NCBI RefSeq assembly: GCF_002746455.1
Contig: NZ_NWUW01000005.1
Coordinates: 248,001 to 312,000, forward strand
Length of the DNA stretch: 64,000 nt
Reading direction: 5' to 3'
Source of the DNA: Bacillus fungorum
Lineage (GTDB): Bacteria > Bacillota > Bacilli > Bacillales > Bacillaceae_G
In this document: positions 36,163-45,495 of the stretch, one piece after another
Position numbering within the stretch: position 1 is the stretch's first letter
Layout of the letters: each line of letters opens with the position of its first letter
Notes under the pieces: model-generated
Told to the model about the DNA's origin: nothing
Seen by the model: the letters and a program-made list of their open reading frames with translations, nothing else
The model's database searches: none
Translations under genes and position numbers: made by a program

Positions 36163-36480
36163 TTAGTCGCGAATACCTAATGCGATTTTCGCCATACGTG
36201 ACATGCGTTCTTTAGACCATGGTGGATTCCAAACGACATTTACTTCTATTTCATTGACTTCAGGTACGTTCGTTGATAATACTTTTTTTACGTCTGATAC
36301 AATTTGCCCAGCCATTGGACAACCGATAGAAGTCATCGTCATCGTAATGACAGCATTATTATTTTCATCTGCTGTAACGTCATAAACTAATCCAAGATTA
36401 ACGATATCAACACCTAGTTCAGGATCAATAACAGCTTCTAAATTGGCATATAATTTATTTTCAAATGCTTCTTGTGACAT
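36163..36480 (-). CDS. MIP18/DUF59 iron-sulfur assembly factor (SufT-like)
   Basis: The 105-residue single-domain protein has AVIDPELGVDIVNLGLVYDV near residues 17-36 and TSIGCPMAGQI near 52-62 with the conserved reactive Cys, and ends in VVWNPPWSKERMS. The family helps mature Fe-S proteins. ATG at 36480 lies 8 bases after AGGAGG. It is alone on the minus strand. Confidence 0.9.
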   Translation of the reverse strand: MSQEAFENKLYANLEAVIDPELGVDIVNLGLVYDVTADENNNAVITMTMTSIGCPMAGQIVSDVKKVLSTNVPEVNEIEVNVVWNPPWSKERMSRMAKIALGIRD

Positions 36481-36557
36481 CAGTAGCACCTCCTACATAT
36501 TAATGATATCGATTCTCATTATAACGGAAATGTGTATAATGTGCAGGAAATGAGCTC

Positions 36558-36592
36558 AAAAAAATCCCTTTTGAAAGAGGGATTTTTTGAAA
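36558..36592 (-). terminator. Terminator after MCP at 36594
   Basis: AAAAATCCCTCTTT pairs with AAAGGGATTTTTTT on the minus strand, directly after the MCP stop. Confidence 0.75.
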
Positions 36593-36593
36593 G

Positions 36594-38285
36594 CTATTCC
36601 GTTTTAAAATGAGATACGAGTTGATCTAATTCTTCAACTGTTTGCTTCATTTGTCTAGCAGTTACAGTCATCTCATTCATAGTAATGACCTTTTGCTCAG
36701 CAGATTGTGCTGTTGCTGCTGTTTCACTAGATACTTCAGTCGAAATAGAAGCGATGTTATTCAGTGAAGCGTTCATTTCTTCAGCGCTTGCAGCCATTTC
36801 TTCAGCAGTTGCTGAGATGTCTTGCATTTGAGTAGATACTTTATTTACTTGCTCCACAATTGTTGTGAAAGAATTGCCAGCTTCACGAATGACATGAATG
36901 CCTTCAAATGCCTCAGAACGGCCTTGTGACATCATAGAGCTCGCAGTTTCAGTGTCTTGTTGAATTTGATGTAGTAATTGGTTAATATCTGTTGCTGCTG
37001 TTTTAGATTGTTCAGCAAGTTTTCGAACTTCGTCAGCTACGACAGCGAAGCCTTTTCCTTGTTCGCCAGCACGAGCTGCTTCGATAGATGCATTTAAAGC
37101 AAGTAAGTTTGTTTGCTCTGCGATATTAGAAATAGATTGTACAGCTGTATCAATATATTTCGTATGAGTGATTAGACGTTCGACGACTTCTGACGTAGCA
37201 TTTACAGCGTCGTGTATCGTTGTCATTTGTGAAACGGATTTTTGAATAACAGTACTTCCGTCGTTAGCTTGTTCAGATGTAGCTACAGCAAGTTCAGTTA
37301 TAGATGAAGCAGATTCAGCAATGCGCTGAACACTTACTGCCATATCGTCCATTGCCGTTGAACTTTCTTCCATGCTAGAGGCTTGAGATTGAATACTCGC
37401 ATTTAAGTTGGACATCGAGCTTTGGACTCTTATTGTCGCCTCACGTGATGTATTTGTTTTTTCTAGCATATTTTCAGAAGCGGTTTGTACTTCCATAGAT
37501 GTTTTTTGAACACGATTAATAATATGTTGTAGGTTTTCTAACATTTTATTAAATGATGTTGCGATCGTACCAATTTCATCATTACTATTTACTTGTAGGC
37601 GGGCTGTTAAGTCACCTTCTTGAGATGATAATTCTTTTAATTTACTATCAATTTGTTGAATTGGTTTTACAAGTTTACCAGAGAACCACCATGCAAGAAT
37701 GATAGCTACGATAATACAAATAACAAGTGATAGGAAGATAACATATTTAATTTGTAGTGAAGATTTATCGATCTTTTCGATTGCTTGTTCACGTAATTTA
37801 GCTTGTTCATTACTGTAATTTGCGAAATCACCAATTACTTTATAAACAGTACCATTTTCCGCATAAGCTACTTGTACAGCTTCTTCCCACTTTTGTTCTT
37901 TTGCAAGAGTGAAAACTTTCTCTTCAATAAATTTTCTCCAAGTGGACCCTAAATTCATTGTATCTTTCACGGATTGAGAAATATTTGGATTAGAAAGAAG
38001 TTTATCTTTTGAATCCTCTAGACGTTTACTCATCTCATTAAACTTGTCTAATTCGACTTGATCATGTTGTAGTAAATAACCTCTTAAAGCAGAAAGCTGT
38101 ACTTGATAAGCGTCGCCACGATTTTTTAATTCTGTTGCAAGTGGGGAGATTTCTTTTTGTAGTGCTTCAGCTTTCTGTGATTGATCAATGGCGAAGTATA
38201 AAATAAAAGTTAAGGCAATTCCGAATAAAGCACAGATTGTTCCCATCATGAACATAAGTTTTTTCCTGATACTTACAAAATTCAT
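36594..38285 (-). CDS. Methyl-accepting chemotaxis protein
   Basis: A 563-residue transmembrane chemoreceptor. TM1 is at residues 10-32, a helical periplasmic-side sensor (CHASE3/four-helix-bundle type) at 33-180, TM2 at about 184-206, HAMP ([22 protein letters not shown]) at 207-260, and the signalling tip [34 protein letters not shown] at about 380-413. The ligand is unknown. It is closely similar to the next gene, so the pair arose by duplication. ATG after AAGGAGG. Confidence 0.92.
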   Translation of the reverse strand: MNFVSIRKKLMFMMGTICALFGIALTFILYFAIDQSQKAEALQKEISPLATELKNRGDAYQVQLSALRGYLLQHDQVELDKFNEMSKRLEDSKDKLLSNPNISQSVKDTMNLGSTWRKFIEEKVFTLAKEQKWEEAVQVAYAENGTVYKVIGDFANYSNEQAKLREQAIEKIDKSSLQIKYVIFLSLVICIIVAIILAWWFSGKLVKPIQQIDSKLKELSSQEGDLTARLQVNSNDEIGTIATSFNKMLENLQHIINRVQKTSMEVQTASENMLEKTNTSREATIRVQSSMSNLNASIQSQASSMEESSTAMDDMAVSVQRIAESASSITELAVATSEQANDGSTVIQKSVSQMTTIHDAVNATSEVVERLITHTKYIDTAVQSISNIAEQTNLLALNASIEAARAGEQGKGFAVVADEVRKLAEQSKTAATDINQLLHQIQQDTETASSMMSQGRSEAFEGIHVIREAGNSFTTIVEQVNKVSTQMQDISATAEEMAASAEEMNASLNNIASISTEVSSETAATAQSAEQKVITMNEMTVTARQMKQTVEELDQLVSHFKTE

Positions 38286-38339
38286 ATGATTAAAAGCCTC
38301 CTTGGTAAAATCTTAGTATTAGAATTAATAAATGTAAAA

Positions 38340-38415
38340 AAATTGGAAGAAAGCTTTACTCCAGTTGGAATAAAGCTTTCTTCTTTCCATTAGGAATTAT
38401 AGCAGACTGAATGAG
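38340..38415 (-). promoter_or_regulatory. Promoter and terminator-like leader hairpin before MCP 36594
   Basis: On the minus strand a TATAAT box (38397-38402) is followed by a hairpin AAGAAAGCTTTA / TAAAGCTTTCTT (38346-38383) and T7, all before the MCP ribosome site. A transcript from this promoter would meet a terminator before the gene. Confidence 0.45.
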
Positions 38416-38441
38416 AGATAGAAAGAGATATTTTAAAGCGA

Positions 38442-38473
38442 AAAAAGAGAGACTATAAATCTCTCTTTCTAAC
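38442..38473 (-). terminator. Terminator after MCP at 38512
   Basis: AGAAAGAGAGA pairs with TCTCTCTTTTTT around TTTATAG on the minus strand. Confidence 0.75.
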
Positions 38474-38511
38474 AATTTAGAGCTCATAGAAGTATAAATA
38501 CAAGTTGCGCT

Positions 38512-40206
38512 TTAAACGTTTGTTTTGAAATGAGAAACGAGAACTTCAAGTTCTTGTACGGTATTTTTCATTTCAGACGCTTTTTTGGCAACGACACTCA
38601 TTTTGTTTACTTGGTCACCAGCTGAAGTTGCTGTGCGTGATGTTTCGGCGGCAACCTCATTTGAAATAGAAGCGATGTTATTTAAAGCTGCATTCATTTC
38701 TTCAGAACTTGCTGCCATTTCTTCAGCAGTTGCAGACATTTCTTGCATTTGTGTAGAGACTTTGTTAATGTGGTTAACAATTTCTGAGAATGAAGATCCA
38801 GCGGTGCGAATAACTGTAATTCCTTCAGACGCTTCTGACTGCCCCTGTGTCATCATTTCATTTGCTATTTTTGTATCTGCTTGAATTTGATGAAGTAAAT
38901 GGTTAATGTCAGTTGCTGCTAGCTGAGATTGTTCAGCAAGTTTTCGTACTTCGTCGGCAACAACAGCGAATCCTTTTCCATGTTCACCAGCACGAGCAGC
39001 TTCAATTGAAGCATTTAAAGCGAGTAAATTCGTTTGTTCCGCGATATTAGAAATGGACTGAAGTGCGGTATCAATATGATTCGTATGTGTAATAAGTCGC
39101 TCTACTACTTGTGATGTAGCGTTAACAGCTTCGTTAATGGTATGCATTTGTGTAATAGATTTCTCAATGACTTTATTCCCACTATCTGCTTTTTCTGAAG
39201 CTGTAACAGCTAAGCTAGCAACAGAAGAGGCAGATTCTGCAATACGCTGAACGCTCGTTGCCATATCATCCATTGCAGTTGAACTTTCTTCGATGCTGGA
39301 AACTTGTGAACGAATATTGTGCTCAAGAGCATTCATAGTTTCTTCGGTTTTTGCGGTGTTTTCCATAGACGCAGTTGTTTCGATAAACACATTTTCAGAC
39401 GCTTCTTTTACACTTATTGATGTTTGTTGCACTTGTTTTATTATACGTTGTAAGTTAGTGAGCATTTGATTAAAGGAATTGGCGATATCACCAATTTCAT
39501 CTTTACTCGTTACGTGTAATCTAGCAGTTAAATCGCCATCTTGAGAAGCTAATTCTTTTAATTTCTCATCAATTTGTCGTATTGGTCTAACGAGTTTACC
39601 AGAGAACCACCATGCTAATAAAATCGAAGTTACTGTACATGTAATGAGTGAGAAGAAAATAATATATTGAATAAGAGTTGAAGAAGACTCTACGTCAGCA
39701 ATTAATGCGTCACGCTTATCATTTTCTTCATTTGCATATTTCGTAAAACGACTTAAAAGATCGTTTACATAATCGGTTTGAGCTAAAGCGATTTTGGATG
39801 CTTCGTCCCATTTTCCTTCGCGGGCGAGAGGAAGAACTTCATTATCTACGACACTTCGCCATTTTGCCCCCATTAAAATCGCTTCTTTCATTCCTTCTGG
39901 GAGTTTTTTATCATTTGTTACTTTCTCTCTAGTATCGGCTAGTTTTTTTCCTTCTCGGTTGAATTTATCCAATCCTTTTTGATCGTGTGATAGTAAATAT
40001 TCTTGTAAACCAGCAACTTGTGCTTGGAACCAATCACCACGTTCTTTTAAAATTGTTGCTCTTTTTGATACATCATTTTTTAACGTTTCAATTTCACTTG
40101 CTTGGTTCATAGCGAATGAAAGAATAACAATAAGAGCAATGCTAAATAAAGAAGAAATGCTTAAGAGTGTGAACAGTAGTTTTTTTCGAATACTAACATA
40201 TTTCAT
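38512..40206 (-). CDS. Methyl-accepting chemotaxis protein (paralog)
   Basis: A 564-residue chemoreceptor with the same domain order as its neighbour: TM1 (10-32), helical sensor domain (about 33-180), TM2, HAMP ([22 protein letters not shown]), and tip [34 protein letters not shown]. The sensor halves differ far more than the signalling halves, which suggests different ligands. ATG follows AGGGGTAACG. Separate terminators show independent transcription. Confidence 0.92.
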   Translation of the reverse strand: MKYVSIRKKLLFTLLSISSLFSIALIVILSFAMNQASEIETLKNDVSKRATILKERGDWFQAQVAGLQEYLLSHDQKGLDKFNREGKKLADTREKVTNDKKLPEGMKEAILMGAKWRSVVDNEVLPLAREGKWDEASKIALAQTDYVNDLLSRFTKYANEENDKRDALIADVESSSTLIQYIIFFSLITCTVTSILLAWWFSGKLVRPIRQIDEKLKELASQDGDLTARLHVTSKDEIGDIANSFNQMLTNLQRIIKQVQQTSISVKEASENVFIETTASMENTAKTEETMNALEHNIRSQVSSIEESSTAMDDMATSVQRIAESASSVASLAVTASEKADSGNKVIEKSITQMHTINEAVNATSQVVERLITHTNHIDTALQSISNIAEQTNLLALNASIEAARAGEHGKGFAVVADEVRKLAEQSQLAATDINHLLHQIQADTKIANEMMTQGQSEASEGITVIRTAGSSFSEIVNHINKVSTQMQEMSATAEEMAASSEEMNAALNNIASISNEVAAETSRTATSAGDQVNKMSVVAKKASEMKNTVQELEVLVSHFKTNV

Positions 40207-40409
40207 CGTTACCCCTGCCTTTTAAAAACTGTTTATTATGATTTATAAATATTAAAGCATAATTAATAAAAACATTATTATGAAGTTATTAATCTGTTCA
40301 ATGAAAATTATAGCAGATAATGGAATATGGCAGATTAATATGAGTAAATGTTCTTAAAATGTATACATTTGCATATTAAAAAATTCACAAATAAAAATTA
40401 AAAATGCTA
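40207..40409. other. Intergenic DNA upstream of the MCP
   Basis: Very AT-rich. On the minus strand TCTGCTATAATTTTC at about 40306-40320 gives a TATAAT -10, repeating the TCTGCTATAAT context of the other MCP promoter. No gene is seen. Confidence 0.4.
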
Positions 40410-40463
40410 TTGTAATTTGAAATAACATCATGTATACTTCTAATTAGTTGATAACGATTATCA
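40410..40463 (+). promoter_or_regulatory. SigmaA promoter overlapped by a Fur box
   Basis: TTGTAA (40410-40415) and TATACT (40433-40438) are 17 bp apart. TGATAACGATTATCA (40449-40463) follows at about +5, differing from the Fur consensus TGATAATNATTATCA at one position. No plus-strand gene with a ribosome site follows. Confidence 0.65.
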
Positions 40464-40648
40464 GTATCAACTATAAACATTACTCTTCGTTATGTTGGTC
40501 ATACCCCTTTTTGACGACGTAAGTCAGAGACGAAATGTTGAAATTTCTTGTGTCCTATTCTACAGAATTATGGTAATCTCCAACCTCAACTTATATGCGT
40601 GAGCATGCAAAAAGGATCCTATCCGTGAAGGGATCCTTTTTTGCATGC
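40445..40648 (+). ncRNA. Candidate Fur-regulated small RNA
   Basis: A transcript from the promoter at 40410 would run about 200 nt to the strong hairpin at 40602-40648. The only notable open frame (ATG 40492, 36 codons, MLVIPLFDDVSQRRNVEISC...) lacks a ribosome site. C-rich segments ATACCCC and ATCTCCAACCTC could be pairing regions, as in the B. subtilis Fur-regulated sRNA FsrA. Homology to FsrA is not shown. Confidence 0.45.
40602..40648. terminator. Long bidirectional terminator
   Basis: GCATGCAAAAAGGATCC pairs with GGATCCTTTTTTGCATGC. The 3' end of the methyltransferase gene (stop at 40619) is inside it, and T6 appears on both strands. Confidence 0.8.
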
Positions 40649-41437
40649 TGTCGCAATTAATGTATAGAGACCAGGTATTTTTTCTTCAATTCCTTCCGGT
40701 GCAGTAGAAGGGAAGACCCATCTTTGATGCGACCCGTGTTCTTCAACTAGTTTTTCAATTTTAAAATGTTCTCCCGCAAGTGTTGTAATAATTTCTCCTA
40801 GCGTCCAGCGACGGATCGTTGTTTTAGGTAACGATTCTTTCTGCGCTTCTGTAAGAAGGATGCTATAAGCAACATCATCTTCAATCAATTCTTCATCGAA
40901 ATAATTTCCATTGGCCCGAAATGAGGGGTGGTCTACTCCTAATAATTTTGTATAAACAGGATGATAGTCACGAAGAATAAGTATCCCATCTTTTTTAAGT
41001 AAGGTAGCAATTTTTTGAAACAGTGGCTTTAAGTCTAGAAAGTAATGAAGTACACCAAGTTCTAGCAATACGATATCAAATGATTCGGAGAGAGCTACAT
41101 CTAATACGTCAGAAATAATGTAGTGGATAGAGACACCTGCTGCGTCCGCAAGTTCATTTGCATATTTTGCATTACTTGCTGAAATATCAACAACGGTTAC
41201 GTCAGCTCCTAAAAGAGCGAGAGCAACGGCTTTATTCCCTTTTGATCCCAGTAAATTAATGATACGTTTTCCTTTTGGAGAGTGTATGTAAGGTAAATAG
41301 TGATCTACCTCGCGCATAGGGTCTTCCATGAGCTTTTTCGCATAATCGGCTGGAGCCCCGTGGCGATTCGTCCAAGCTTCATAAGCAGCTGCATTCCAGC
41401 TTTTTTTATTACGTGTGCTTAGTTGTTTTTGATTCAA
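40619..41437 (-). CDS. Class I SAM-dependent methyltransferase
   Basis: A 272-residue methyltransferase: RIINLLGSKGNKAVALALLGADVTVVDIS near residues 60-88 is the AdoMet motif I with the acidic Asp of motif post-I, and FDIVLLELGVLHYF near 125 is motif II/III. The N-terminal SWNAAAYEAWTNRHG is typical of a small-molecule methyltransferase group common in Bacillus. The substrate is unknown. TTG at 41437 lies 8 bases after GGAG; GTG at 41446 overlaps that site. Its stop lies in the shared hairpin terminator. Confidence 0.85.
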   Translation of the reverse strand: MNQKQLSTRNKKSWNAAAYEAWTNRHGAPADYAKKLMEDPMREVDHYLPYIHSPKGKRIINLLGSKGNKAVALALLGADVTVVDISASNAKYANELADAAGVSIHYIISDVLDVALSESFDIVLLELGVLHYFLDLKPLFQKIATLLKKDGILILRDYHPVYTKLLGVDHPSFRANGNYFDEELIEDDVAYSILLTEAQKESLPKTTIRRWTLGEIITTLAGEHFKIEKLVEEHGSHQRWVFPSTAPEGIEEKIPGLYTLIATACKKGSLHG

Positions 41438-41511
41438 TCGTATCACTCCTTTTGTGAACGTATAGTTATTCGGCAGTGGGATGGAATTTCCTTTAAATGA
41501 AAGGTCTTTTG

Positions 41512-42414
41512 TTATGCACTATGCACGCTACTATGTTTCTTTTCTTTCCTAGCCGTAAGGAGCTGAGGGGTGAAAATCCCAAGTAATATAAAGATAATCC
41601 CAATCCACTGCATGAATGTTACGACTTCATGCACAAGTGTAATAGAAGCGATAATGGCTGTTGGTAATTCAGCTGCTCCTAGTATTGTACCAAGTCCTGT
41701 TCCTACTTTCGGTACGCCAATTGAAAAACAAATGACAGGTACGACAACACCGAACAAACCGAGGAAGAAAGCATATTTCCAAAGACCGGCTTGCAAGGCA
41801 CCGTCTGTTAAAAAGGTTGGCGGGAAGAATAGGCATACGATAAGAGTGGCACTTGTTGTCATAAGAAAACTTTTCGTATAAGGCGGAACTTCTGTAGCAA
41901 CACGTCCACTTGCAAAAACATAGAATGAAAAAGAGACAGCGGCTAATAGACCAAAGATAATCCCTTTCGTGGAAAAGTTTTGTCCGAGACCTTCAAAGAC
42001 ACCGCCCGCAAACAATGTTCCAGTAAATAACATAATGATAGATATAACCTTCTCCCGGCTTGGAAACGTTCGGTTTGCAATTGCTTCAATAACTACACCA
42101 ATCCATGTGAACTGGAAAAGCAGGACGACAGCGATAGATGCTGGTAGTTCTTCTACAGAAATAGCGTAGAAGATACCGGTCATACTCATCGTTGTGCCAA
42201 CTGTTAGTAAGGAAAAGAATTGCTTTTTTGTTACTTTATGACGTGAAACGAAAAGAACGAGCAGAAGAAGACCAATCCATCCGAAGACATATTGTCCTCC
42301 TAATAGTTGATGTGCTGAAAATTCATCAATGAATCCGAGTTTGAAAATAGTTGAAAGTACGCCGTAGCTACAAGCTCCGAATAAAACGAGTAATGAGTAC
42401 TTAAATTTCTCCAT
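41512..42414 (-). CDS. EamA/DMT-family transporter
   Basis: A 300-residue protein with ten helices in two EamA repeats (YSLLVLFGACSYGVLSTIFKLGF at the start; GIIFGLLAAVSFSFYVFASGR in the second half). The family exports or imports small metabolites. The ATG at 42414 follows AAAAGGAGGATTTTC. A hairpin with a T-run lies directly before the ribosome site, leaving no room for a promoter in between, so expression probably depends on readthrough or attenuation control. Confidence 0.87.
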   Translation of the reverse strand: MEKFKYSLLVLFGACSYGVLSTIFKLGFIDEFSAHQLLGGQYVFGWIGLLLLVLFVSRHKVTKKQFFSLLTVGTTMSMTGIFYAISVEELPASIAVVLLFQFTWIGVVIEAIANRTFPSREKVISIIMLFTGTLFAGGVFEGLGQNFSTKGIIFGLLAAVSFSFYVFASGRVATEVPPYTKSFLMTTSATLIVCLFFPPTFLTDGALQAGLWKYAFFLGLFGVVVPVICFSIGVPKVGTGLGTILGAAELPTAIIASITLVHEVVTFMQWIGIIFILLGIFTPQLLTARKEKKHSSVHSA

Positions 42415-42439
42415 GAAAATCCTCCTTTTAAATAATAAA

Positions 42440-42556
42440 AAACGCCCGCTATCCAAATAAGGATAACGGGCGAACGAAACAGAGTAAGATACTCTACAAA
42501 ATTCCGCCACTCATACGAAGTATGAATTTGGGGTATGAAATTGTAGTAGGTTTTTA
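42440..42556 (-). promoter_or_regulatory. Putative structured leader with attenuator for the EamA gene
   Basis: Read on the minus strand: CTACAA...TTTGTAG could form an outer stem enclosing TCATAC / GTATGA. A hairpin AGAGTA / TACTCT follows, and then a terminator CGCCCG-TATCC / GGATA-CGGGCG with T6. The RBS follows at once. No known riboswitch class is recognised. It could also simply be the terminator of the histidine kinase operon. Confidence 0.45.
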
Positions 42557-43996
42557 CATTGCTTTTGGGAATACAATAGAACATTTTACACCTTGAGGTG
42601 TGTTTTGTATCCCATAAGGAAACTGATGTTTATCTAGTATTTGTTTTACAATGTATAACCCAAGACCACTACCTTGTACTAATCCATGTTTGTCAGGGTT
42701 TGCGCGATAGAATGGCTCAAATAAATGGGCGAGTTTATCTTCATCTATTTGCGAACCTGTATTTAATACTTCTAATGCGTAACCGTTTGGCTTTTCGTAA
42801 AGCTTTATATATACATGCTGATGGTCAATTGTATAATGAATTGCATTTGAAATAATGTTAAAAATCGCCGTTTGAATAAATTTAGGATCGGCTAAAATTT
42901 GTACGTCGTGTTTAATGTTAGATTGAACATTTAATTGTTTTACAGATACAAAGTAATCCACTTTTTTCATAACATCCTCAATAATATTAGTTAATGAGAT
43001 AACTTTTAAATTTGGTTTAAATTGAGGGTTTTGTATTTTGGATAATTCCGACATTTTTTCCGTTAATATGTTAATGTCTTGCATCATTTCATAGGAACGT
43101 TTTAAATATTTATCTCTATCTTTATAAGCTCCAATTCCGTGAATCATGCCATCGAGTTGTCCCATAACGGCCGCGATTGGTGTTTTTAATTCATGGGAAA
43201 CCATAGACATAAATTCTTTACGAGATTGTTCTAATTGTTGTTCCTTTTTGAGTTCATTTCTTAAATCTTGATTGCTTGCATGTAAATTCTTCACTATACT
43301 TGGGACCTGTGAAGCAGCTACTTGCAAATTAAAATCTTTTTGATCTGTATTTTTGTTAAGTAGCTTTTTATCTGAGAAATCAAGATTCATAATATCTCTT
43401 AAAGCATCACTCATATATTTAAAAGGTTTAGCAATTAGTTTTGCATAAATTAAAGATCCGAGCAGAGATAATGCAAGCATTGTTGCGCCAATATGTGGAG
43501 CTAAATGCTGCAGTGCATCTGTTAATTTTGGATTATCTTGTGCATCATTTGCTTTACTTGCTGCATTTTGTTTATGTAAGGCATCATTAGTAGCGACTTG
43601 CTTTTCCATTTCTGTAAGTGGAGCAGAAGCGCTATTTTTCCCCGAAATATTTTGTGTATGTTCTTTTGCTTTTGCAGTTTGGCTAGGCTGCAAAAGGTGA
43701 TTTATGGCTGTAGAGAGCGCTTTATAATTTATAATAGAAGGTTGGAAATTGGAAAGTATACCCTCTGAAACAGCCTTACTTTGATTCGTTTTACTTTGGT
43801 CGTTTTGTTTGCCTGAATCCGCTTGTTCTGTAGTCAGCGCTCCGTTTTCTTTCGCAAAACGCTCTTTATCGTAGTTTGAAGCTAGAAGATAAATAATTTG
43901 ATAAAGACAAAGTGATAAAAGAATACAAAATAATAAGGTTTTGATGAAAATATTTTTGGTGATGTTGTCTTTGCTACGATTCGATTTTGTAGCCAA
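42554..43996 (-). CDS. Two-component sensor histidine kinase
   Basis: The 480-residue kinase has TM1 at about 17-38, a long low-complexity Gln/Asn/Lys/Ala-rich extracellular region (about 45-165), TM2 near 167-190, a HAMP-like linker, DHp with MVSHELKTPIAAV (phosphoacceptor His268) and an HATPase domain (NIISNAIHY N-box, GSGLGLYIVK G-box). TTG start at 43996 overlaps the response regulator gene by 23 bp, with AAAGG only 2 bases upstream, so initiation is probably coupled. The repetitive extracellular domain is unusual and gives no ligand clue. Confidence 0.9.
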   Translation of the reverse strand: MATKSNRSKDNITKNIFIKTLLFCILLSLCLYQIIYLLASNYDKERFAKENGALTTEQADSGKQNDQSKTNQSKAVSEGILSNFQPSIINYKALSTAINHLLQPSQTAKAKEHTQNISGKNSASAPLTEMEKQVATNDALHKQNAASKANDAQDNPKLTDALQHLAPHIGATMLALSLLGSLIYAKLIAKPFKYMSDALRDIMNLDFSDKKLLNKNTDQKDFNLQVAASQVPSIVKNLHASNQDLRNELKKEQQLEQSRKEFMSMVSHELKTPIAAVMGQLDGMIHGIGAYKDRDKYLKRSYEMMQDINILTEKMSELSKIQNPQFKPNLKVISLTNIIEDVMKKVDYFVSVKQLNVQSNIKHDVQILADPKFIQTAIFNIISNAIHYTIDHQHVYIKLYEKPNGYALEVLNTGSQIDEDKLAHLFEPFYRANPDKHGLVQGSGLGLYIVKQILDKHQFPYGIQNTPQGVKCSIVFPKAM

Positions 43997-44639
43997 TGCC
44001 TTTCACCGTTTTAATATAAGGAATTCCTAATTTTTTTCTTAAGTTTTTAATATGTGTATCTATAACTCTTACATCACCATAATGTTCATAGCCCCATACC
44101 TTATTCAACAAATCACTTCTTGATAATACTTTTCCCCGGTTTTGCAGTAAAGTATATAAAATTTCAAATTCTTTTGTTGTCAATTCAATTTGATTACCAT
44201 GAACATAAGCGGCATATGCTGTAGAATTTAACATCAATTCATGGAATTGTAGTATAGTTGCAGCTTCTGCTTCCTTCGTTGCTGCCCTTCTTAATACAGC
44301 TTCTACACGTTTAATAAATACGGTGTAATGGAACGGTTTCGTAATATAGTCATCAATACCTAACTCAAATCCTTTAATTTCACTTTCTTCATTATGTAAG
44401 CCTGTTAACATAATGATTGGTACATCAGATTGTCCTCGCATAATTTTACAAATACTATAGCCATCTATATCTGGTAACATCACATCAAGGAGGACAAGAT
44501 CGTATGAATTTTTTTGGAAAAGAAGAATGCCTTCCGTTCCAGCGCCAACGACATCAACCGTAAAGTTTTGTGCCATTAGAAATTCACGAATCAGTTCTTG
44601 TATATCTGGGTTGTCTTCAATCACCAGTATATGCGTCAT
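43974..44639 (-). CDS. OmpR-family response regulator
   Basis: A 221-residue protein with a receiver domain (acidic pair near residues 8-9, phosphorylated Asp52 in LLDVMLPD, Lys in YITKPF near 100) and a C-terminal OmpR/PhoB winged helix (ELTTKEFEILYTLL...VIDTHIKNLRKKLG). ATG after GGAGGTGTTACT. It forms a pair with the downstream histidine kinase. The L,D-transpeptidase upstream suggests cell envelope control, but that is inference. Confidence 0.93.
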   Translation of the reverse strand: MTHILVIEDNPDIQELIREFLMAQNFTVDVVGAGTEGILLFQKNSYDLVLLDVMLPDIDGYSICKIMRGQSDVPIIMLTGLHNEESEIKGFELGIDDYITKPFHYTVFIKRVEAVLRRAATKEAEAATILQFHELMLNSTAYAAYVHGNQIELTTKEFEILYTLLQNRGKVLSRSDLLNKVWGYEHYGDVRVIDTHIKNLRKKLGIPYIKTVKGIGYKIES

Positions 44640-45003
44640 AGTAACACCTCCTAAATAACGCTTTTTACTGCAATATTCGAATTCATCATTTTTCGGATGA
44701 CTCGAATTGTTTATACATATAATAAGCCCCCGCTATAAAATCATCATGAAAGTAGCAAGGGGAATTGGTTAGAGAAACTGAATATTTCAGAAGTACAATA
44801 GTTCTATTATAGTATGTATTGTAAAATTTATAAAATATTATAACTGTATAATTTTAATATCTATGTTTATCAATGTTTTGATGTTGTTTAACGAAACCTA
44901 TTCTTATTATATATGTAAATACAGTTGTTTTGCTACTGTAAATGAAGAAATAAAATAAGCCAAGACATAAAATTCTTGGCTACACGTAAGTCGTGTTGTT
45001 AGG
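44640..45003. other. Intergenic DNA between the response regulator and the L,D-transpeptidase
   Basis: It holds an imperfect inverted repeat at 44727-44761 (CCCCCGCTA / TAGCAAGGGG) and the transpeptidase terminator at 44958-44983. Otherwise AT-rich. Confidence 0.45.
44958..44983 (-). terminator. Terminator after the L,D-transpeptidase
   Basis: AGCCAAGA pairs with TCTTGGCT on the minus strand, then TATTTTATTT. Confidence 0.7.
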
Positions 45004-45465
45004 TTATTTTACAGTGACAGTAGCCTGCTGGGGAATACGCTCGAATAACCAGTGTATATCATTGTTATACATACGAATACAACCTAGTGTTGTCCATTTG
45101 CCGATTGCCTGATTATTGTTAGTACCATGAATCGCATAAGTTGTTCCGTAAGTTCCCGCCATATTTAATCCAAGCCAACGGTCACCAAGTGGATTACGTG
45201 GGTCGCCGCCTTTAATTTTACCTGTATAGTAAGGACGGTTTTTAATTTTATTAACAATTTGGAAAGTACCTTTAGGTGTAGGTGTGGCTGCTTTTCCAGT
45301 AGCAACAGTAAAACTCTTTATAAATTTTCCATTTTGATAATAATCCATTTTATTTAACTGCGTGTTTACAATCAGTTGGTCTCTCGTTGTAGCTGCCTCA
45401 GCATTTGTGAATGGAATAGTTAAAAATCCTAATGATAATAGTGCGCTTAATAATAGTTTTTTCAT
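45004..45465 (-). CDS. Secreted L,D-transpeptidase (YkuD domain)
   Basis: A 153-residue exported enzyme: signal peptide to about AEA (residue 24), then a compact YkuD domain with HGTNN (His113) and TLGCIRM with the catalytic Cys129. It forms 3-3 cross-links or exchanges D-amino acids in peptidoglycan. No LysM domain is present, unlike B. subtilis YkuD, so this is a minimal form. ATG after AGGAGAATATA. Confidence 0.92.
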   Translation of the reverse strand: MKKLLLSALLSLGFLTIPFTNAEAATTRDQLIVNTQLNKMDYYQNGKFIKSFTVATGKAATPTPKGTFQIVNKIKNRPYYTGKIKGGDPRNPLGDRWLGLNMAGTYGTTYAIHGTNNNQAIGKWTTLGCIRMYNNDIHWLFERIPQQATVTVK

Positions 45466-45495
45466 TATATTCTCCTTTTTACTATTGTAGTAGCC

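Noticed and set aside
42300-42584. 94-codon minus-strand frame across the EamA leader
   Set aside because: It overlaps the EamA and histidine kinase genes in another frame and has no ribosome site.
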